This document shows positions 34,941 through 45,920 of a stretch of 64,000 nt of DNA, piece by piece. The notes under the pieces were generated by a model that did not search any database, was not told the DNA's origin, and worked only from the letters and a program-made list of their open reading frames with translations. The position numbers were made by a program, and so were the translations under genes. This DNA comes from Pseudoprimorskyibacter insulae. Its GTDB lineage: Bacteria > Pseudomonadota > Alphaproteobacteria > Rhodobacterales > Rhodobacteraceae. How positions within the stretch are numbered: the stretch's first letter is position 1; the number at the start of each line of letters is the position of its first letter. The stretch covers positions 868,001-932,000 of the forward strand of contig NZ_OMOJ01000001.1 in the NCBI RefSeq assembly GCF_900302505.1, given 5' to 3'.

Positions 34941-36170
34941 TCAGTCGGCGGCGTCCAGCCCCCCAAGGCGCTTGCTGCGCACCATCACCATCAAGATTGC
35001 CAAGATCCCGCAGAGCGACGTGATCAGCATGATCCAGATCAGCGGCCAAGCCCCGGTACCGGGATGCAGCATCAAGCCAGCCAGCGCCGACAGGGCCGCG
35101 CCGCCGCCAATCATAATGGCGCCTGCAAGGCCAGAGGCGGTACCCGCCAGCTTGGGCCGCACCGATAGTGCGCCGGTGGTGGCATTCGGAATGGTCAGCC
35201 CGTTGCCAAGGCCAACGGTGGTCATCAGGCCAAAGAAGGCCAAGGCCGACCCGGCCCCCAGTGCGAAAATGCCTGCCAGAACAATAAGCCCGAGCGCCAC
35301 CACCAAAGCTCCGATCAACACCATTCGGTCAATGCCGACGCGGGCCGAATACTTGCCCGATGCCCAATTGCCGAAGAAATATCCAACGGCGGGCGCGCCG
35401 AAATACAGCCCCAGTTCCGTCGGCGACAGACCAAAGACATCCGTGCCAATAAACGGCGCGCCGCCCATATAGGCAAAGAACGATCCAGACGACAGCGCCG
35501 CCGAAAGGGCATAGCCCCAGAACCGCGGCGAGGCCAAAAGCTCGGGGTACTCAAGAAACTGCTGCCGCAACGACAGGGAACTGCGCGATTTGGTTTCGCC
35601 CAGATCCTTCCAGACCAGCCCGATCAGAGCGATCCCAAGAACCAACAGCAGCACAAAGTTGGCCTTCCAGCCAAACGCGTCGCCCAACATGCCGCCGATC
35701 ACCGGGCCGACCATAGGAACGACCGACATGCCCATGGTCACATAGCCGATCATCGAGGCGGCTTGGTTGGCCGGATAGATGTCGCGCACCACGGCCCGGC
35801 TTAGGACCATCGACGTTACAATCGCCGCCTGACACATGCGGAACAGCAAGAACACATAGGCGTTGGTCGAGAAAAGGCAGCCAATGGTGGCAAGGCAAAA
35901 GATCACCGCCCCCCACAGAATGACCGGCCTGCGCCCGAATTTATCCGACAGCGGCCCGATCAGGATTTGCAGCACCGCATTGACGCCAAGATACACCGCC
36001 ACCGACAGCTGAAGCAGGCGGTAGGACGTGTCGAAATATTCCGTCATCGCGGGCAGCGACGGCAGGAAAATGTTCATGACCAGGGCTGAAAGCCCCGACA
36101 TCATGATCAGTGTGACAATATGTGGCGGTGTGGTACGATCGAGAAATGCGATCTTCGGCGAGTTGGTCAT
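34941..36170 (-). CDS. Bcr/CflA-type MFS efflux protein
   Basis: A 409-residue twelve-helix major facilitator. The loop 2-3 signature is GPLSDKFGRRPVIL, and the fourth helix carries RAVVRDIYPANQAASMIG, both typical of the Bcr/CflA drug efflux group. The substrate is unknown. It sits between pccR and pccB on the pccR strand, so it could export an organic acid or simply be a passenger gene; the sequence does not decide. Confidence 0.87.
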   Translation of the reverse strand: MTNSPKIAFLDRTTPPHIVTLIMMSGLSALVMNIFLPSLPAMTEYFDTSYRLLQLSVAVYLGVNAVLQILIGPLSDKFGRRPVILWGAVIFCLATIGCLFSTNAYVFLLFRMCQAAIVTSMVLSRAVVRDIYPANQAASMIGYVTMGMSVVPMVGPVIGGMLGDAFGWKANFVLLLVLGIALIGLVWKDLGETKSRSSLSLRQQFLEYPELLASPRFWGYALSAALSSGSFFAYMGGAPFIGTDVFGLSPTELGLYFGAPAVGYFFGNWASGKYSARVGIDRMVLIGALVVALGLIVLAGIFALGAGSALAFFGLMTTVGLGNGLTIPNATTGALSVRPKLAGTASGLAGAIMIGGGAALSALAGLMLHPGTGAWPLIWIMLITSLCGILAILMVMVRSKRLGGLDAAD

Positions 36171-36258
36171 GCGATAATGGGTACGACCTAGGTCGGTCTT
36201 GTCCAGTCAGTTTGCTGAAACATCACTGAAATTCATGAATTGGTGGTGTGGTTGCCAC

Positions 36259-36307
36259 TTTGCATTTTGCAGCGATGGTGTTTTCCAAACTTTGCAAATT
36301 TGCGCAA
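36259..36307. promoter_or_regulatory. TTTGCAAA operator cluster upstream of pccB
   Basis: Sites read TTTGCA (36259-36264), TTTTGCA (36265-36271), TTTGCAAA (36291-36298) and TTTGCGCAA (36299-36307). They end about 6 bases before a likely -35, the place expected for an activator. Confidence 0.65.
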
Positions 36308-36313
36308 TTTCCC

Positions 36314-36341
36314 TTGAGGCACTCGGGCGGCACTGTATTGT
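36314..36341 (+). promoter_or_regulatory. Likely pccB promoter
   Basis: TTGAGG (36314-36319) and TATTGT (36336-36341) are spaced by 16 bases, directly downstream of the TTTGCAAA cluster and about 25 bases before the pccB start. Confidence 0.45.
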
Positions 36342-36365
36342 CCGCGCAAAGGGAAGGGATAGCTC

Positions 36366-37898
36366 ATGAAAGATATTCTCCAGGAACTCCACGATCGCCG
36401 CGAAGAAGCCCGCCTTGGGGGCGGTCAGCGCCGGATTGATGCTCAGCACGCCAAGGGCAAGCTGACGGCGCGTGAACGGATCGACCTGCTGCTCGACGAA
36501 GACTCGTTCGAAGAATTCGACATGTTCGTCACGCATCGCTGCACCGACTTCGGGATGGAACAGCAAAAGCCCAAAGGCGACGGCGTTGTCACCGGCTGGG
36601 GCACGATCAATGGCCGTATGGTCTATGTGTTCAGTCAGGATTTCACCGTCTTCGGCGGCTCGCTGTCGGAAACCCACGCCCAGAAGATCTGTAAGATCAT
36701 GGATATGGCCATCCAGAACGGCGCACCTGTCATCGGCCTGAACGACTCGGGCGGTGCACGTATTCAGGAAGGTGTTGCCTCGCTGGCGGGATATGCAGAT
36801 GTATTCCAGCGCAACATCATGGCCTCGGGTGTGGTGCCGCAGATTTCGGTGATCATGGGCCCCTGCGCCGGCGGCGCGGTCTATTCGCCCGCGATGACCG
36901 ACTTCATCTTCATGGTGAAAGACAGCAGCTATATGTTCGTCACCGGCCCCGACGTTGTGAAGACCGTGACAAACGAGGTCGTCACCGCCGAGGAACTGGG
37001 CGGCGCAAGCACCCACACCAAGAAATCCAGCGTGGCCGATGGCGCGTTTGAAAACGACGTCGAAGCGCTGGCTGAAGTGCGCCGCTTGGTGGATTTCCTG
37101 CCGCTGAACAACCGCGAAAAGCCGCCCGTTCGCCCCTTCTTTGACGAACCGGGCCGGGTTGAGGCCAGCCTCGATACGCTGGTGCCGGAAAACCCGAACA
37201 CCCCTTACGACATGAAGGAACTGATCCTGAAAGTCGCGGACGAAGGCGATTTCTACGAAATTCAGGAAGACTACGCCAAGAACATCATCACCGGCTTTAT
37301 CCGCCTCGAAGGCCAGACGGTCGGCGTTGTGGCGAACCAGCCGATGGTTCTGGCGGGCTGCCTAGATATCGACAGCAGCCGCAAAGCCGCGCGTTTTGTC
37401 CGCTTCTGCGACTGTTTTGAGATCCCGATCCTGACCTTGGTCGACGTGCCGGGCTTCCTGCCCGGCACCAGCCAGGAATACGGCGGCGTCATCAAGCACG
37501 GCGCGAAACTGCTGTTCGCTTACGGCGAAGCCACCGTTCCCAAAGTCACGGTCATCACCCGCAAAGCCTATGGCGGCGCTTATGACGTTATGGCCTCCAA
37601 GCACCTGCGCGGCGATTTCAACTACGCCTGGCCGACGGCGGAAATCGCGGTAATGGGTGCCAAGGGCGCGACCGAGATCATCCACCGTGCCGATCTGGGC
37701 AATGCCGAAAAGCTGGCCCAGCACACCAAGGATTACGAAGACCGCTTCGCCAATCCCTTTGTCGCAGCCGAACGCGGCTTCATCGATGAAGTCATTCAGC
37801 CCAAGTCGACCCGCCGCCGTGTCAGCCGCGCCTTTGCCAGCCTGCGCAACAAGCGGTTGGAAAACCCGTGGAAGAAGCACGACAACATCCCGCTCTAA
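36366..37898 (+). CDS. pccB: Propionyl-CoA carboxylase beta (carboxyltransferase) subunit
   Basis: A 510-residue carboxyltransferase that carboxylates propionyl-CoA to methylmalonyl-CoA together with PccA. The N-terminal half has [26 protein letters not shown] and the acyl-CoA stretch [12 protein letters not shown]. The C-terminal half has [25 protein letters not shown] and [15 protein letters not shown]. Length and both halves are complete. The upstream region holds PccR-like sites. The alpha subunit gene follows 2.8 kb downstream on the same strand, after five small genes. Confidence 0.95.
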   Translation: MKDILQELHDRREEARLGGGQRRIDAQHAKGKLTARERIDLLLDEDSFEEFDMFVTHRCTDFGMEQQKPKGDGVVTGWGTINGRMVYVFSQDFTVFGGSLSETHAQKICKIMDMAIQNGAPVIGLNDSGGARIQEGVASLAGYADVFQRNIMASGVVPQISVIMGPCAGGAVYSPAMTDFIFMVKDSSYMFVTGPDVVKTVTNEVVTAEELGGASTHTKKSSVADGAFENDVEALAEVRRLVDFLPLNNREKPPVRPFFDEPGRVEASLDTLVPENPNTPYDMKELILKVADEGDFYEIQEDYAKNIITGFIRLEGQTVGVVANQPMVLAGCLDIDSSRKAARFVRFCDCFEIPILTLVDVPGFLPGTSQEYGGVIKHGAKLLFAYGEATVPKVTVITRKAYGGAYDVMASKHLRGDFNYAWPTAEIAVMGAKGATEIIHRADLGNAEKLAQHTKDYEDRFANPFVAAERGFIDEVIQPKSTRRRVSRAFASLRNKRLENPWKKHDNIPL

Positions 37899-37909
37899 GC
37901 GGACCTGTC

Positions 37910-37935
37910 ATTTTCTGACCAAAAATATCCCCGCC
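37910..37935. repeat. ATTTTCTGACC-type element, third copy
   Basis: ATTTTCTGACCAAAAATATCCC just after the pccB stop, matching the elements at 6253 and 28556. It is followed by CCGCCGGAGG-ccccgattgg-CCACCGGCGG, which can pair. Confidence 0.6.
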
Positions 37936-37985
37936 GGAGGCCCCGATTGGCCACCGGCGGTCCGCTCCAAACAAAAGCGCCCGCC

Positions 37986-38387
37986 ATGCCCAAACTCTGG
38001 AAAAATCAGGCTTTCACCATTGCCCATGCCGATGATGGCAAGTTTGAGGGGCAGGGCCTACGTGCGTTTTTTGAATACCGCCAGCTTGGCATTGCCGAAG
38101 CCACCCAAGGCAAATTCGGCGCCCATGTGATCCGCGCCGTTCCCGGTATGGAAAGCCCCGGCGCATGGCACAGTCATGATCTGGACTTCCAGATGGTCTA
38201 TGTCACCAAGGGCTGGGTGGTGTTCGAATACGAAGGGCAGGGCGAACATATCCTGCGCGAAGGATCTTGCGTGCTTCAGCCTCCGGGCATCCTGCACCGC
38301 GAATGCCGTCATTCCGACGACATGGAGCTGATCGAAATCACCAGCCCCGCCGAATTTGCCACCCAGGCCGAAGAGGCCCCGGAATGA
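37986..38387 (+). CDS. Cupin-domain protein
   Basis: A 133-residue single-cupin protein. The first motif is visible as WHSHDLDFQMVYVTKGWVVFEY (metal-type histidines), and the second as LQPPGILHRECRHSDDMELIEI. The reaction is unknown. It lies between pccB and pccA, and its stop overlaps the next start (ATGA). The start at 37986 (MPKLWKNQ) is preferred because the upstream part overlaps the repeat element. Confidence 0.83.
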   Translation: MPKLWKNQAFTIAHADDGKFEGQGLRAFFEYRQLGIAEATQGKFGAHVIRAVPGMESPGAWHSHDLDFQMVYVTKGWVVFEYEGQGEHILREGSCVLQPPGILHRECRHSDDMELIEITSPAEFATQAEEAPE

Positions 38388-38737
38388 GCCGCGCCCGCTG
38401 GCATATCCTGTCGGAGCCGGGGCGCTATACGCTGGCTCGCCATCTGCCGCCGCGCTTTGATGTGGTGGCCGAGGCCATCTTTCCGCCGGCCGATCCCGCA
38501 CGGCTTGCCCAGCAGATCCGGCAAGACCTCTGGCGCTTGCTGCAGCGCCTGCGCGGATTCTCTCCGGTTGTGCAAGTTTCCGCAACGGAAGGCGGCTTGA
38601 TCGTTCGCGCGGGTGGGCGCTCGATGGTTGCGCAAACCTATCCCAAAGAGATAGAGTCTCAAATTCAAACACTCTTGCAAGACCCGCAGCATAGGCTACG
38701 GTGGCTCGCGTGGGCCAAGACGCGGAGGGCCGCATGA
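38384..38737 (+). CDS. Hypothetical protein in the pcc cluster
   Basis: A 117-residue basic protein with two stretches, LPPRFDVVAEAIFPPADPARLAQQIRQDLWRLLQRLRGFSPVV and GGLIVRAGGRSM, which suggest a small alpha-beta fold. I do not know a named family. It is coupled to both neighbours by ATGA overlaps, so it is probably translated as part of the pccB-pccA transcript. Confidence 0.7.
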   Translation: MSRARWHILSEPGRYTLARHLPPRFDVVAEAIFPPADPARLAQQIRQDLWRLLQRLRGFSPVVQVSATEGGLIVRAGGRSMVAQTYPKEIESQIQTLLQDPQHRLRWLAWAKTRRAA

Positions 38738-39222
38738 CAGGCCCCGCGACACAAGGTTTAAAGGTTATGGAGCCGCTCCGTAACCGCGCGACCCCGGCAG
38801 GAGGAGCCTGGAAACGGGGCTGGGGTCGCGTCAAATTCCACACCATCGCTGCATTTATCATTGCGTCTGTTGTATCCGCGCCGCTGTGTGCAGATCCCGT
38901 TACGGTGCCGTCCGGGCAGCCGGTTGAATTCCTTGATATGATCTGGGATCAGCCGGGACCGGGTCTGTTTTACCGCTATCGTTTTGTTGCCCCCGAAATC
39001 GGGCAGCAAGGGCGTGAATTCTCTGACGTGGCCGGTGACCTGGAATTTCTGTGCAACCAATACGCGTTGCCGCGTGTGGCCGAAACCGGCCCGCAGCCGT
39101 CCCAGATTGTCATCAGCCTGTCGAGCGCACCGCTTGAGTTCGGTCAGGCCGACCCGGATATTGTCCAGTTTTTCGAGGCATACAGCGTCGAAAACGGTCG
39201 CTGCATCTGGGAGGTTTTCTGA
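38734..39222 (+). CDS. Exported hypothetical protein (possibly DUF6497)
   Basis: A 162-residue protein. The true start is uncertain: a hydrophobic export segment (HTIAAFIIASVVSAPLCA) begins about 35 residues after the first ATG, so an internal start is possible. The mature region ends with the pattern VENGRCIWEVF, which I associate with DUF6497 proteins of Rhodobacteraceae, with moderate trust. Two cysteines (CNQYA and CIWEVF) may pair. It overlaps the preceding gene by ATGA. Confidence 0.65.
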   Translation: MTGPATQGLKVMEPLRNRATPAGGAWKRGWGRVKFHTIAAFIIASVVSAPLCADPVTVPSGQPVEFLDMIWDQPGPGLFYRYRFVAPEIGQQGREFSDVAGDLEFLCNQYALPRVAETGPQPSQIVISLSSAPLEFGQADPDIVQFFEAYSVENGRCIWEVF

Positions 39223-39436
39223 TGACTCCACAATATCTTGCGGCTGAATGCTCATCCGAAGGCCAAGTTGCGGCTTTCGCATCACAGCACAGCCTGATTT
39301 CAATGCCTGGATACTTTTTCGCCCGGCAATCCGCTATCCTGCGCCTCGGTTGCACCCAAGCAGCCGATACCTCGAAAGACGAGTGGGGCGTTCGTTTTGA
39401 ACACAACCGCGTCGTCGAACATGGCAGGAGAAAGAA

Positions 39437-39583
39437 ATGTCGAAGAGCATCAAAGTCGTCATCGCTCTTGGCCTCGCTGCATTCGTTGCAGCCTGCGCCG
39501 AAAAGCAAGTCCAGGAAGAATTCGTCGTGGTCGACCCTGAGCCGATCTCGATCGAACCGGTTTACACCGGCAAGTACAAGTAA
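39437..39583 (+). CDS. Small lipoprotein
   Basis: A 48-residue protein with a lipobox (LAAFVAAC) after a basic start MSKSIKVVIALG, so the mature protein would be a lipid-anchored peptide of about 28 residues rich in acidic residues and proline. AGGAG lies ten bases upstream. A CGGAACGG/CCGTTCCG hairpin follows the stop. No function is known. Confidence 0.65.
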   Translation: MSKSIKVVIALGLAAFVAACAEKQVQEEFVVVDPEPISIEPVYTGKYK

Positions 39584-39658
39584 TGCTTGTACGGAACGGG
39601 CCTTTGGGTCCGTTCCGACCCCGCGCACGGTCTGCGCCCCTTGTTCGGAGGGCGCGGC

Positions 39659-40018
39659 ATGCTGAAACATCGCGGCTTCCCCGGACGCTATCCCAGCTCT
39701 GATTATCAATTCGTGATCCGCCGTGCCAATCCGCGCGGGGTGACACCGCTGACACGTCGTGAACGGTTCAAGGACCGCAAACCGATGGATCGGCGCGTTG
39801 ATACGGCCTTCTTGAAGGCCCTGTGGGACCATTTTGGCACAGAGCCGTTTGAGCGTGGCAACCTGGATGCAGGGCGGTTGTCGTGGCTGTTTGGCCGCGA
39901 AGTGCTGCCCTATGGCGATGACTTCGACCCCGAAAGCTATGAAGCCCTTCTGGTCATCGATGAACAGGCCGCCCGCGCTGCCTTCCCCGATGCCTTCGAG
40001 GAGGATGACTGGGCATGA
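39659..40018 (+). CDS. Hypothetical protein in the pcc cluster
   Basis: A 119-residue soluble protein, basic in its first half (MLKHRGFPGRYPSS, then RRERFKDRKPMDRR) and acidic at the end (FPDAFEEDDWA). No family is recognised. The GC-rich coding pattern and position between pccB and pccA support a real gene. The start at 39659 has GGAGGG upstream. Confidence 0.6.
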   Translation: MLKHRGFPGRYPSSDYQFVIRRANPRGVTPLTRRERFKDRKPMDRRVDTAFLKALWDHFGTEPFERGNLDAGRLSWLFGREVLPYGDDFDPESYEALLVIDEQAARAAFPDAFEEDDWA

Positions 40019-40340
40019 TTTTGCCGGTGCTGGTTCCTTTTGCGCAGAATAAAGCCGATTGCGGCGCGGGCCAAAACCCGCGCTATGCAGCGGGCGTGAA
40101 GGCTGGCACCATTGCGGTGTTGCGTTTGGATGCTCTTGGTTTCTCGGCATCCAAATTTCACCGTTACCCTTTCCTTGGCGGGCTTGGCCGTTCATCCCTT
40201 TCGGCGCGGCCCGCCGTTTTTCTTGCCGGATCGGATCGGTGTGCAACGCGGAAATTCTCCGCGCGCATGGAACCGGTCACCCCCCAGGCGCGTTTGACCC
40301 TTAACAGTGCCCCAGCGGCCAAAAATAAGGAGCTTTCACC
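40019..40340. other. 322-bp intergenic region
   Basis: I see no supported gene or RNA here. Open frames crossing it lack a ribosome site or family likeness. It should hold the promoter of the lipoprotein gene at 40341. Confidence 0.5.
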
Positions 40341-40544
40341 ATGCGCAGCCTGCGGATCGGAACAGTACTCATCGCGCTCACAGCGCTTGGCGCGTGCGGC
40401 GACACGCTTGGCGAACAGGCCATTCTTGGGGCAGGGGCGGGCACAGCCGGCGCCGTTGTCACCAATGGCGATCCTGTCACGGGGGCCGTTGTCGGTGCCG
40501 CTGCCAACGTTGCCTATTGCCGCAAATACCCGTCGCGCTGTTAA
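40341..40544 (+). CDS. Small glycine-rich lipoprotein
   Basis: A 67-residue protein with a lipobox (ALTALGAC) and a glycine-alanine repeat (GAGAGTAGAVVTNGDPVTGAVVGAAANVAYC) resembling the glycine-zipper segments of small outer-membrane lipoproteins. AAGGAG precedes the ATG. A strong terminator follows, so it is probably its own transcript just before pccA. Confidence 0.75.
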   Translation: MRSLRIGTVLIALTALGACGDTLGEQAILGAGAGTAGAVVTNGDPVTGAVVGAAANVAYCRKYPSRC

Positions 40545-40589
40545 CCCGCGTATGACGTCGGCGCATTCGCGCCGGATGACCATTTTGAA

Positions 40590-40624
40590 ACCATCGGAGC
40601 CGTCCGGGCCCCGGTGGTTTTTTG
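40590..40624 (+). terminator. Rho-independent terminator upstream of pccA
   Basis: ACCATCGG and CCGGTGGT pair around a GC-rich apical part and are followed by TTTTTTG. It separates the small lipoprotein gene from pccA. Confidence 0.75.
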
Positions 40625-40676
40625 TTGCTGAACGATCGCGGCCTGAGCCGCGCGTACATTAAGGAAGGGACGAGGA

Positions 40677-42677
40677 ATGTTCGATAAGATCCTGATCGCC
40701 AACCGCGGCGAGATCGCCTGCCGGGTCATCAAGACCGCGCGCAAAATGGGGATCAAGACGGTTGCCATCTATTCGGACGCAGACAAGAACGCGCTGCACG
40801 TGGAAATGGCCGATGAAGCCGTTCACATTGGTCCGCCCCCGGCGAACCAGTCCTATATCGTCATCGACAAGGTGATGGACGCGATCAAACAGACCGGCGC
40901 GCAGGCTGTGCACCCCGGCTATGGTTTCTTGTCCGAAAACCCGAAATTCGCCGAAGCGCTGGAAGCCGCTGGCGTCGCATTTATTGGGCCGCCGGTGAAA
41001 GCCATTGAAGCCATGGGCGACAAGATCACCTCAAAGAAGATCGCCCAAGAGGCCGGTGTGAACACCGTTCCGGGCTATATGGGCCTGATCGAAGACGCCG
41101 ATGAGGCGGTCAAGATCTCGAACCAGATCGGTTATCCGGTGATGATCAAAGCCTCTGCCGGTGGCGGCGGTAAAGGCATGCGCATCGCGTGGAACGACGA
41201 AGAAGCCCGCGAAGGTTTTCAGTCGTCGAAGAACGAAGCGGCCAACAGCTTTGGGGATGACCGGATCTTTATCGAAAAGTTCGTGACCCAGCCGCGCCAC
41301 ATCGAAATTCAGGTGCTCTGCGATGCGCATGGCAACGGCATCTATCTGAACGAGCGTGAATGCTCGATCCAGCGCCGGAACCAGAAAGTTGTCGAAGAAG
41401 CGCCGTCGCCCTTTTTGGACGAGGCCACCCGTAAGGCCATGGGCGAACAGTCGGTCGCGCTTGCCAAGGCGGTGGGCTACGCCAGCGCGGGCACTGTGGA
41501 ATTCATCGTTGATGGCGACCGGAACTTCTACTTCCTCGAAATGAACACCCGCCTTCAGGTGGAACACCCCGTGACCGAGCTTATCACCGGTGTGGACCTT
41601 GTTGAGCAGATGGTCCGCGTCGCCAATGGCGAGCCGCTGTCGATCACGCAGGACGATGTCAAGATCAACGGCTGGGCGATTGAAAACCGTCTTTATGCCG
41701 AAGATCCCTATCGCAACTTCCTGCCGTCGATTGGCCGTCTGACCCGCTATCGCCCGCCCGCAGAAGGCCCGCTGGGCGAGGGCATCGTGCGCAATGACAC
41801 CGGCGTCTACGAAGGCGGCGAGATCAGCATGTATTACGACCCGATGATCGCCAAACTGTGCACCTGGGCCCCGACCCGCGGCGAAGCGATTGAGACCATG
41901 CGCAACGCGCTGGACACGTTCGAGGTTGAGGGCATCGGTCACAACCTGCCCTTCGTGGCCGCCGTGATGGACCATCCGAAATTCATTTCGGGCGATATGA
42001 CCACGGCCTTCATCGCCGAAGAATACCCCGAAGGGTTCGACGGTGTGACGTTGGCAGATGCCGCCCTGCGCCGCATCGCTGCTGCCTGTGCTGCCATGCA
42101 CCGCGTCGCTGAAATCCGCCGCACCCGCGTGTCGGGCCGGATGGACAACCACGAACGCCGCGTTGGCACCGAATGGAACGTGGCCGTTCAGGGCGAAAGC
42201 TATGACGTGACCATCGACGCCGATCATGACGGCTCGAACGTGACCTTTGCCGATGGCGCAACGCTGCGTGTGGCGGGTGATTGGACGCCGGGCGATCAGC
42301 TGGCCACGATGATGGTCGATGGCGCGCCGCTGGTTCTGAAGGTTGGCAAAATCTCGGGCGGGTTCCGCATCCGCAGCCGCGGCGCCGACCTGAAAGTGCA
42401 CGTGCGCACCCCGCGTCAGGCCGAACTGGCCCGCCTGATGCCCGAAAAGCTTCCGCCGGATACCTCAAAGCTGCTGCTCTGCCCGATGCCGGGTCTGGTG
42501 GTGAAGATCAACGTCGAGGTCGGCGACGAGGTGCAGGAAGGACAAGCGCTCTGCACCATCGAAGCGATGAAGATGGAAAACATCCTGCGCGCCGAGAAAA
42601 AGGCCATCGTGTCGAAGATCAACGCAGCCCCCGGCGACAGCCTTGCCGTGGACGAAGTGATCATCGAGTTCGAGTGA
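40677..42677 (+). CDS. pccA: Propionyl-CoA carboxylase alpha (biotin) subunit
   Basis: A 666-residue subunit with a biotin carboxylase domain (residues 1-450: KILIANRGEIACRVI, the ATP loop KASAGGGGKGMRIAW, FLEMNTRLQVEHPVTE), a BT domain linker and a C-terminal biotin carrier domain. The biotinylated lysine is Lys632 in EAMKMEN. It carboxylates biotin and passes the CO2 to PccB. The length suits PccA; the short acetyl-CoA-only AccC lacks the biotin domain. Confidence 0.95.
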   Translation: MFDKILIANRGEIACRVIKTARKMGIKTVAIYSDADKNALHVEMADEAVHIGPPPANQSYIVIDKVMDAIKQTGAQAVHPGYGFLSENPKFAEALEAAGVAFIGPPVKAIEAMGDKITSKKIAQEAGVNTVPGYMGLIEDADEAVKISNQIGYPVMIKASAGGGGKGMRIAWNDEEAREGFQSSKNEAANSFGDDRIFIEKFVTQPRHIEIQVLCDAHGNGIYLNERECSIQRRNQKVVEEAPSPFLDEATRKAMGEQSVALAKAVGYASAGTVEFIVDGDRNFYFLEMNTRLQVEHPVTELITGVDLVEQMVRVANGEPLSITQDDVKINGWAIENRLYAEDPYRNFLPSIGRLTRYRPPAEGPLGEGIVRNDTGVYEGGEISMYYDPMIAKLCTWAPTRGEAIETMRNALDTFEVEGIGHNLPFVAAVMDHPKFISGDMTTAFIAEEYPEGFDGVTLADAALRRIAAACAAMHRVAEIRRTRVSGRMDNHERRVGTEWNVAVQGESYDVTIDADHDGSNVTFADGATLRVAGDWTPGDQLATMMVDGAPLVLKVGKISGGFRIRSRGADLKVHVRTPRQAELARLMPEKLPPDTSKLLLCPMPGLVVKINVEVGDEVQEGQALCTIEAMKMENILRAEKKAIVSKINAAPGDSLAVDEVIIEFE

Positions 42678-42715
42678 TTCAATGCAGCGCGTTGCGCATA
42701 ACCCGTTGGGGCGGG

Positions 42716-42750
42716 CGAGCCGTCGGCCCCATCGAGGGGCCTCCGGCTCG
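42716..42750. other. Long hairpin between pccA and the DUF4174 gene
   Basis: CGAGCCG-tc-GGCCCC and GGGGCC-tc-CGGCTCG pair over 13 positions with a symmetrical two-base internal loop and a five-base apical loop. No U-tract follows. It may act as a terminator of both convergent genes. Confidence 0.55.
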
Positions 42751-42818
42751 GTGTTGCTGACGCTGTCAGCCACACGCGCCTGTGGCATGCGCAATGCGGC
42801 AATTTTCGGGGGGGCGGA

Positions 42819-43253
42819 TTATTCGGCCTCTCGCGCCTCGCGCAGCTCTTGCTGGCGCAGCGGCATTTTGTCGATGACGCGAGTCAGTTCGCGCACATGC
42901 CACGGTGTGGGCTTGCGCAGCGCGACCTTGCCGTCTTTGCCCACCAGCACCAGCGCAAACCCGCGCGGGCGCAGCGCTTGGCGCACGGCAGAGCGGGCGG
43001 CAGGATCGGTATCGGTCAAGACCACCACGTCGCGATCGCGCAGGGCCTGTTCTTCGGCCTCTAGCAATTCGATCTGCCGGATGTACCGGGGATCGGCGGC
43101 GCTATCGGCAAAGACGATGACAGGCCGCGCGACCCAAGCGAACTGGTCCAGCACGGCATCGCCCACAGGGCGTATCAGCGCATCAGGGGCATCCGCCGCT
43201 AGCGCAGGCATGCCGAGCAATAGGGCGACAACAAAAGCAAATCGGGTCTTCAT
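42819..43253 (-). CDS. Exported DUF4174 protein
   Basis: A 144-residue protein with a signal peptide ([20 protein letters not shown]) and a DUF4174 domain ([20 protein letters not shown], then RDVVVLTD and [12 protein letters not shown]). The fold is thioredoxin-like, but no CxxC is present. The function is unknown. It lies on the opposite strand between pccA and the mutase gene. Confidence 0.85.
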   Translation of the reverse strand: MKTRFAFVVALLLGMPALAADAPDALIRPVGDAVLDQFAWVARPVIVFADSAADPRYIRQIELLEAEEQALRDRDVVVLTDTDPAARSAVRQALRPRGFALVLVGKDGKVALRKPTPWHVRELTRVIDKMPLRQQELREAREAE

Positions 43254-43388
43254 GACCTTCTATATAGGGGCGCAGGGCCGCCATGCGAAGGCCCACGCCG
43301 CAGCATTTCGCCGGGTCACCCCCGGACAGACCAAAACCGGAGGCGCGATGCTTCACCCGCGCGTTCCAACCACGAAAGGACTGAGCCA

Positions 43389-45518
<2,130 letters not shown>

Positions 45519-45525
45519 GAAAGTG

Positions 45526-45687
45526 TCGGATCGCCGCAGCGATCCGGCAGGTTTGCATTGGGTTCGGATTGCTGGCGCAATCCGACAGTTTGAAGTGGGT
45601 TCGGATCGCTTGCGCGATCCGACTGGGGCGAGGGGGCTTTGCCCCCTCGCGCTCCCCCGAGTATTTATGAGAAAGGTGAATACAGGG
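45526..45687. repeat. Three-palindrome plus GC-hairpin element, copy 3 (left arm)
   Basis: Palindromes at 45526-45547, 45564-45585 and 45601-45622 are followed by CGAGGGGGC-ttt-GCCCCCTCG (45629-45649) and the GTATTTAT tail ending ACAGG. The copy lies between the convergent mutase and TRAP genes. Confidence 0.85.
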
Positions 45688-45773
45688 GATTGGCGCTTTC
45701 GCGGCTGCGGGCGGTGAAGGGGTGTTCCGCGCCGCGTGAATTGCAATGCGTGGGCACTCAAAAGATCTGCCTT

Positions 45774-45852
45774 CCTGCTTCTTCTCTTTCCTAAATACCG
45801 CCGGGGGTGAATTGGGCTGAAGGCCCAAGAGGGGGCAGCGCTCCCTTCCTTT
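45774..45852. repeat. Inverted partner arm of copy 3
   Basis: CCTGCTTCTTCTCTTT with TAAATACC, CCGGGGG and paired GGGCTGAAGGCCC and GGGGGC-agc-GCTCCC segments, facing the left arm across about 86 gene-free bases. Confidence 0.8.
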
Positions 45853-45867
45853 CCGCAGATAGACCCA

Positions 45868-45899
45868 AAGAAAAACGCCGGACGATTGGCCCGGCGTTT
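45868..45899 (-). terminator. Terminator after the TRAP permease gene
   Basis: AAACGCCGG and CCGGCGTTT (45873-45881/45891-45899) pair, and on the minus strand TTTTTCTTT follows. Confidence 0.8.
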
Positions 45900-45920
45900 C
45901 ATTTGCTCGATTTGGTTTTC

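Noticed and set aside
40015-40662. 215-residue plus-strand frame between pcc-cluster genes
   Set aside because: It overlaps the lipoprotein gene in another frame and has no family likeness.
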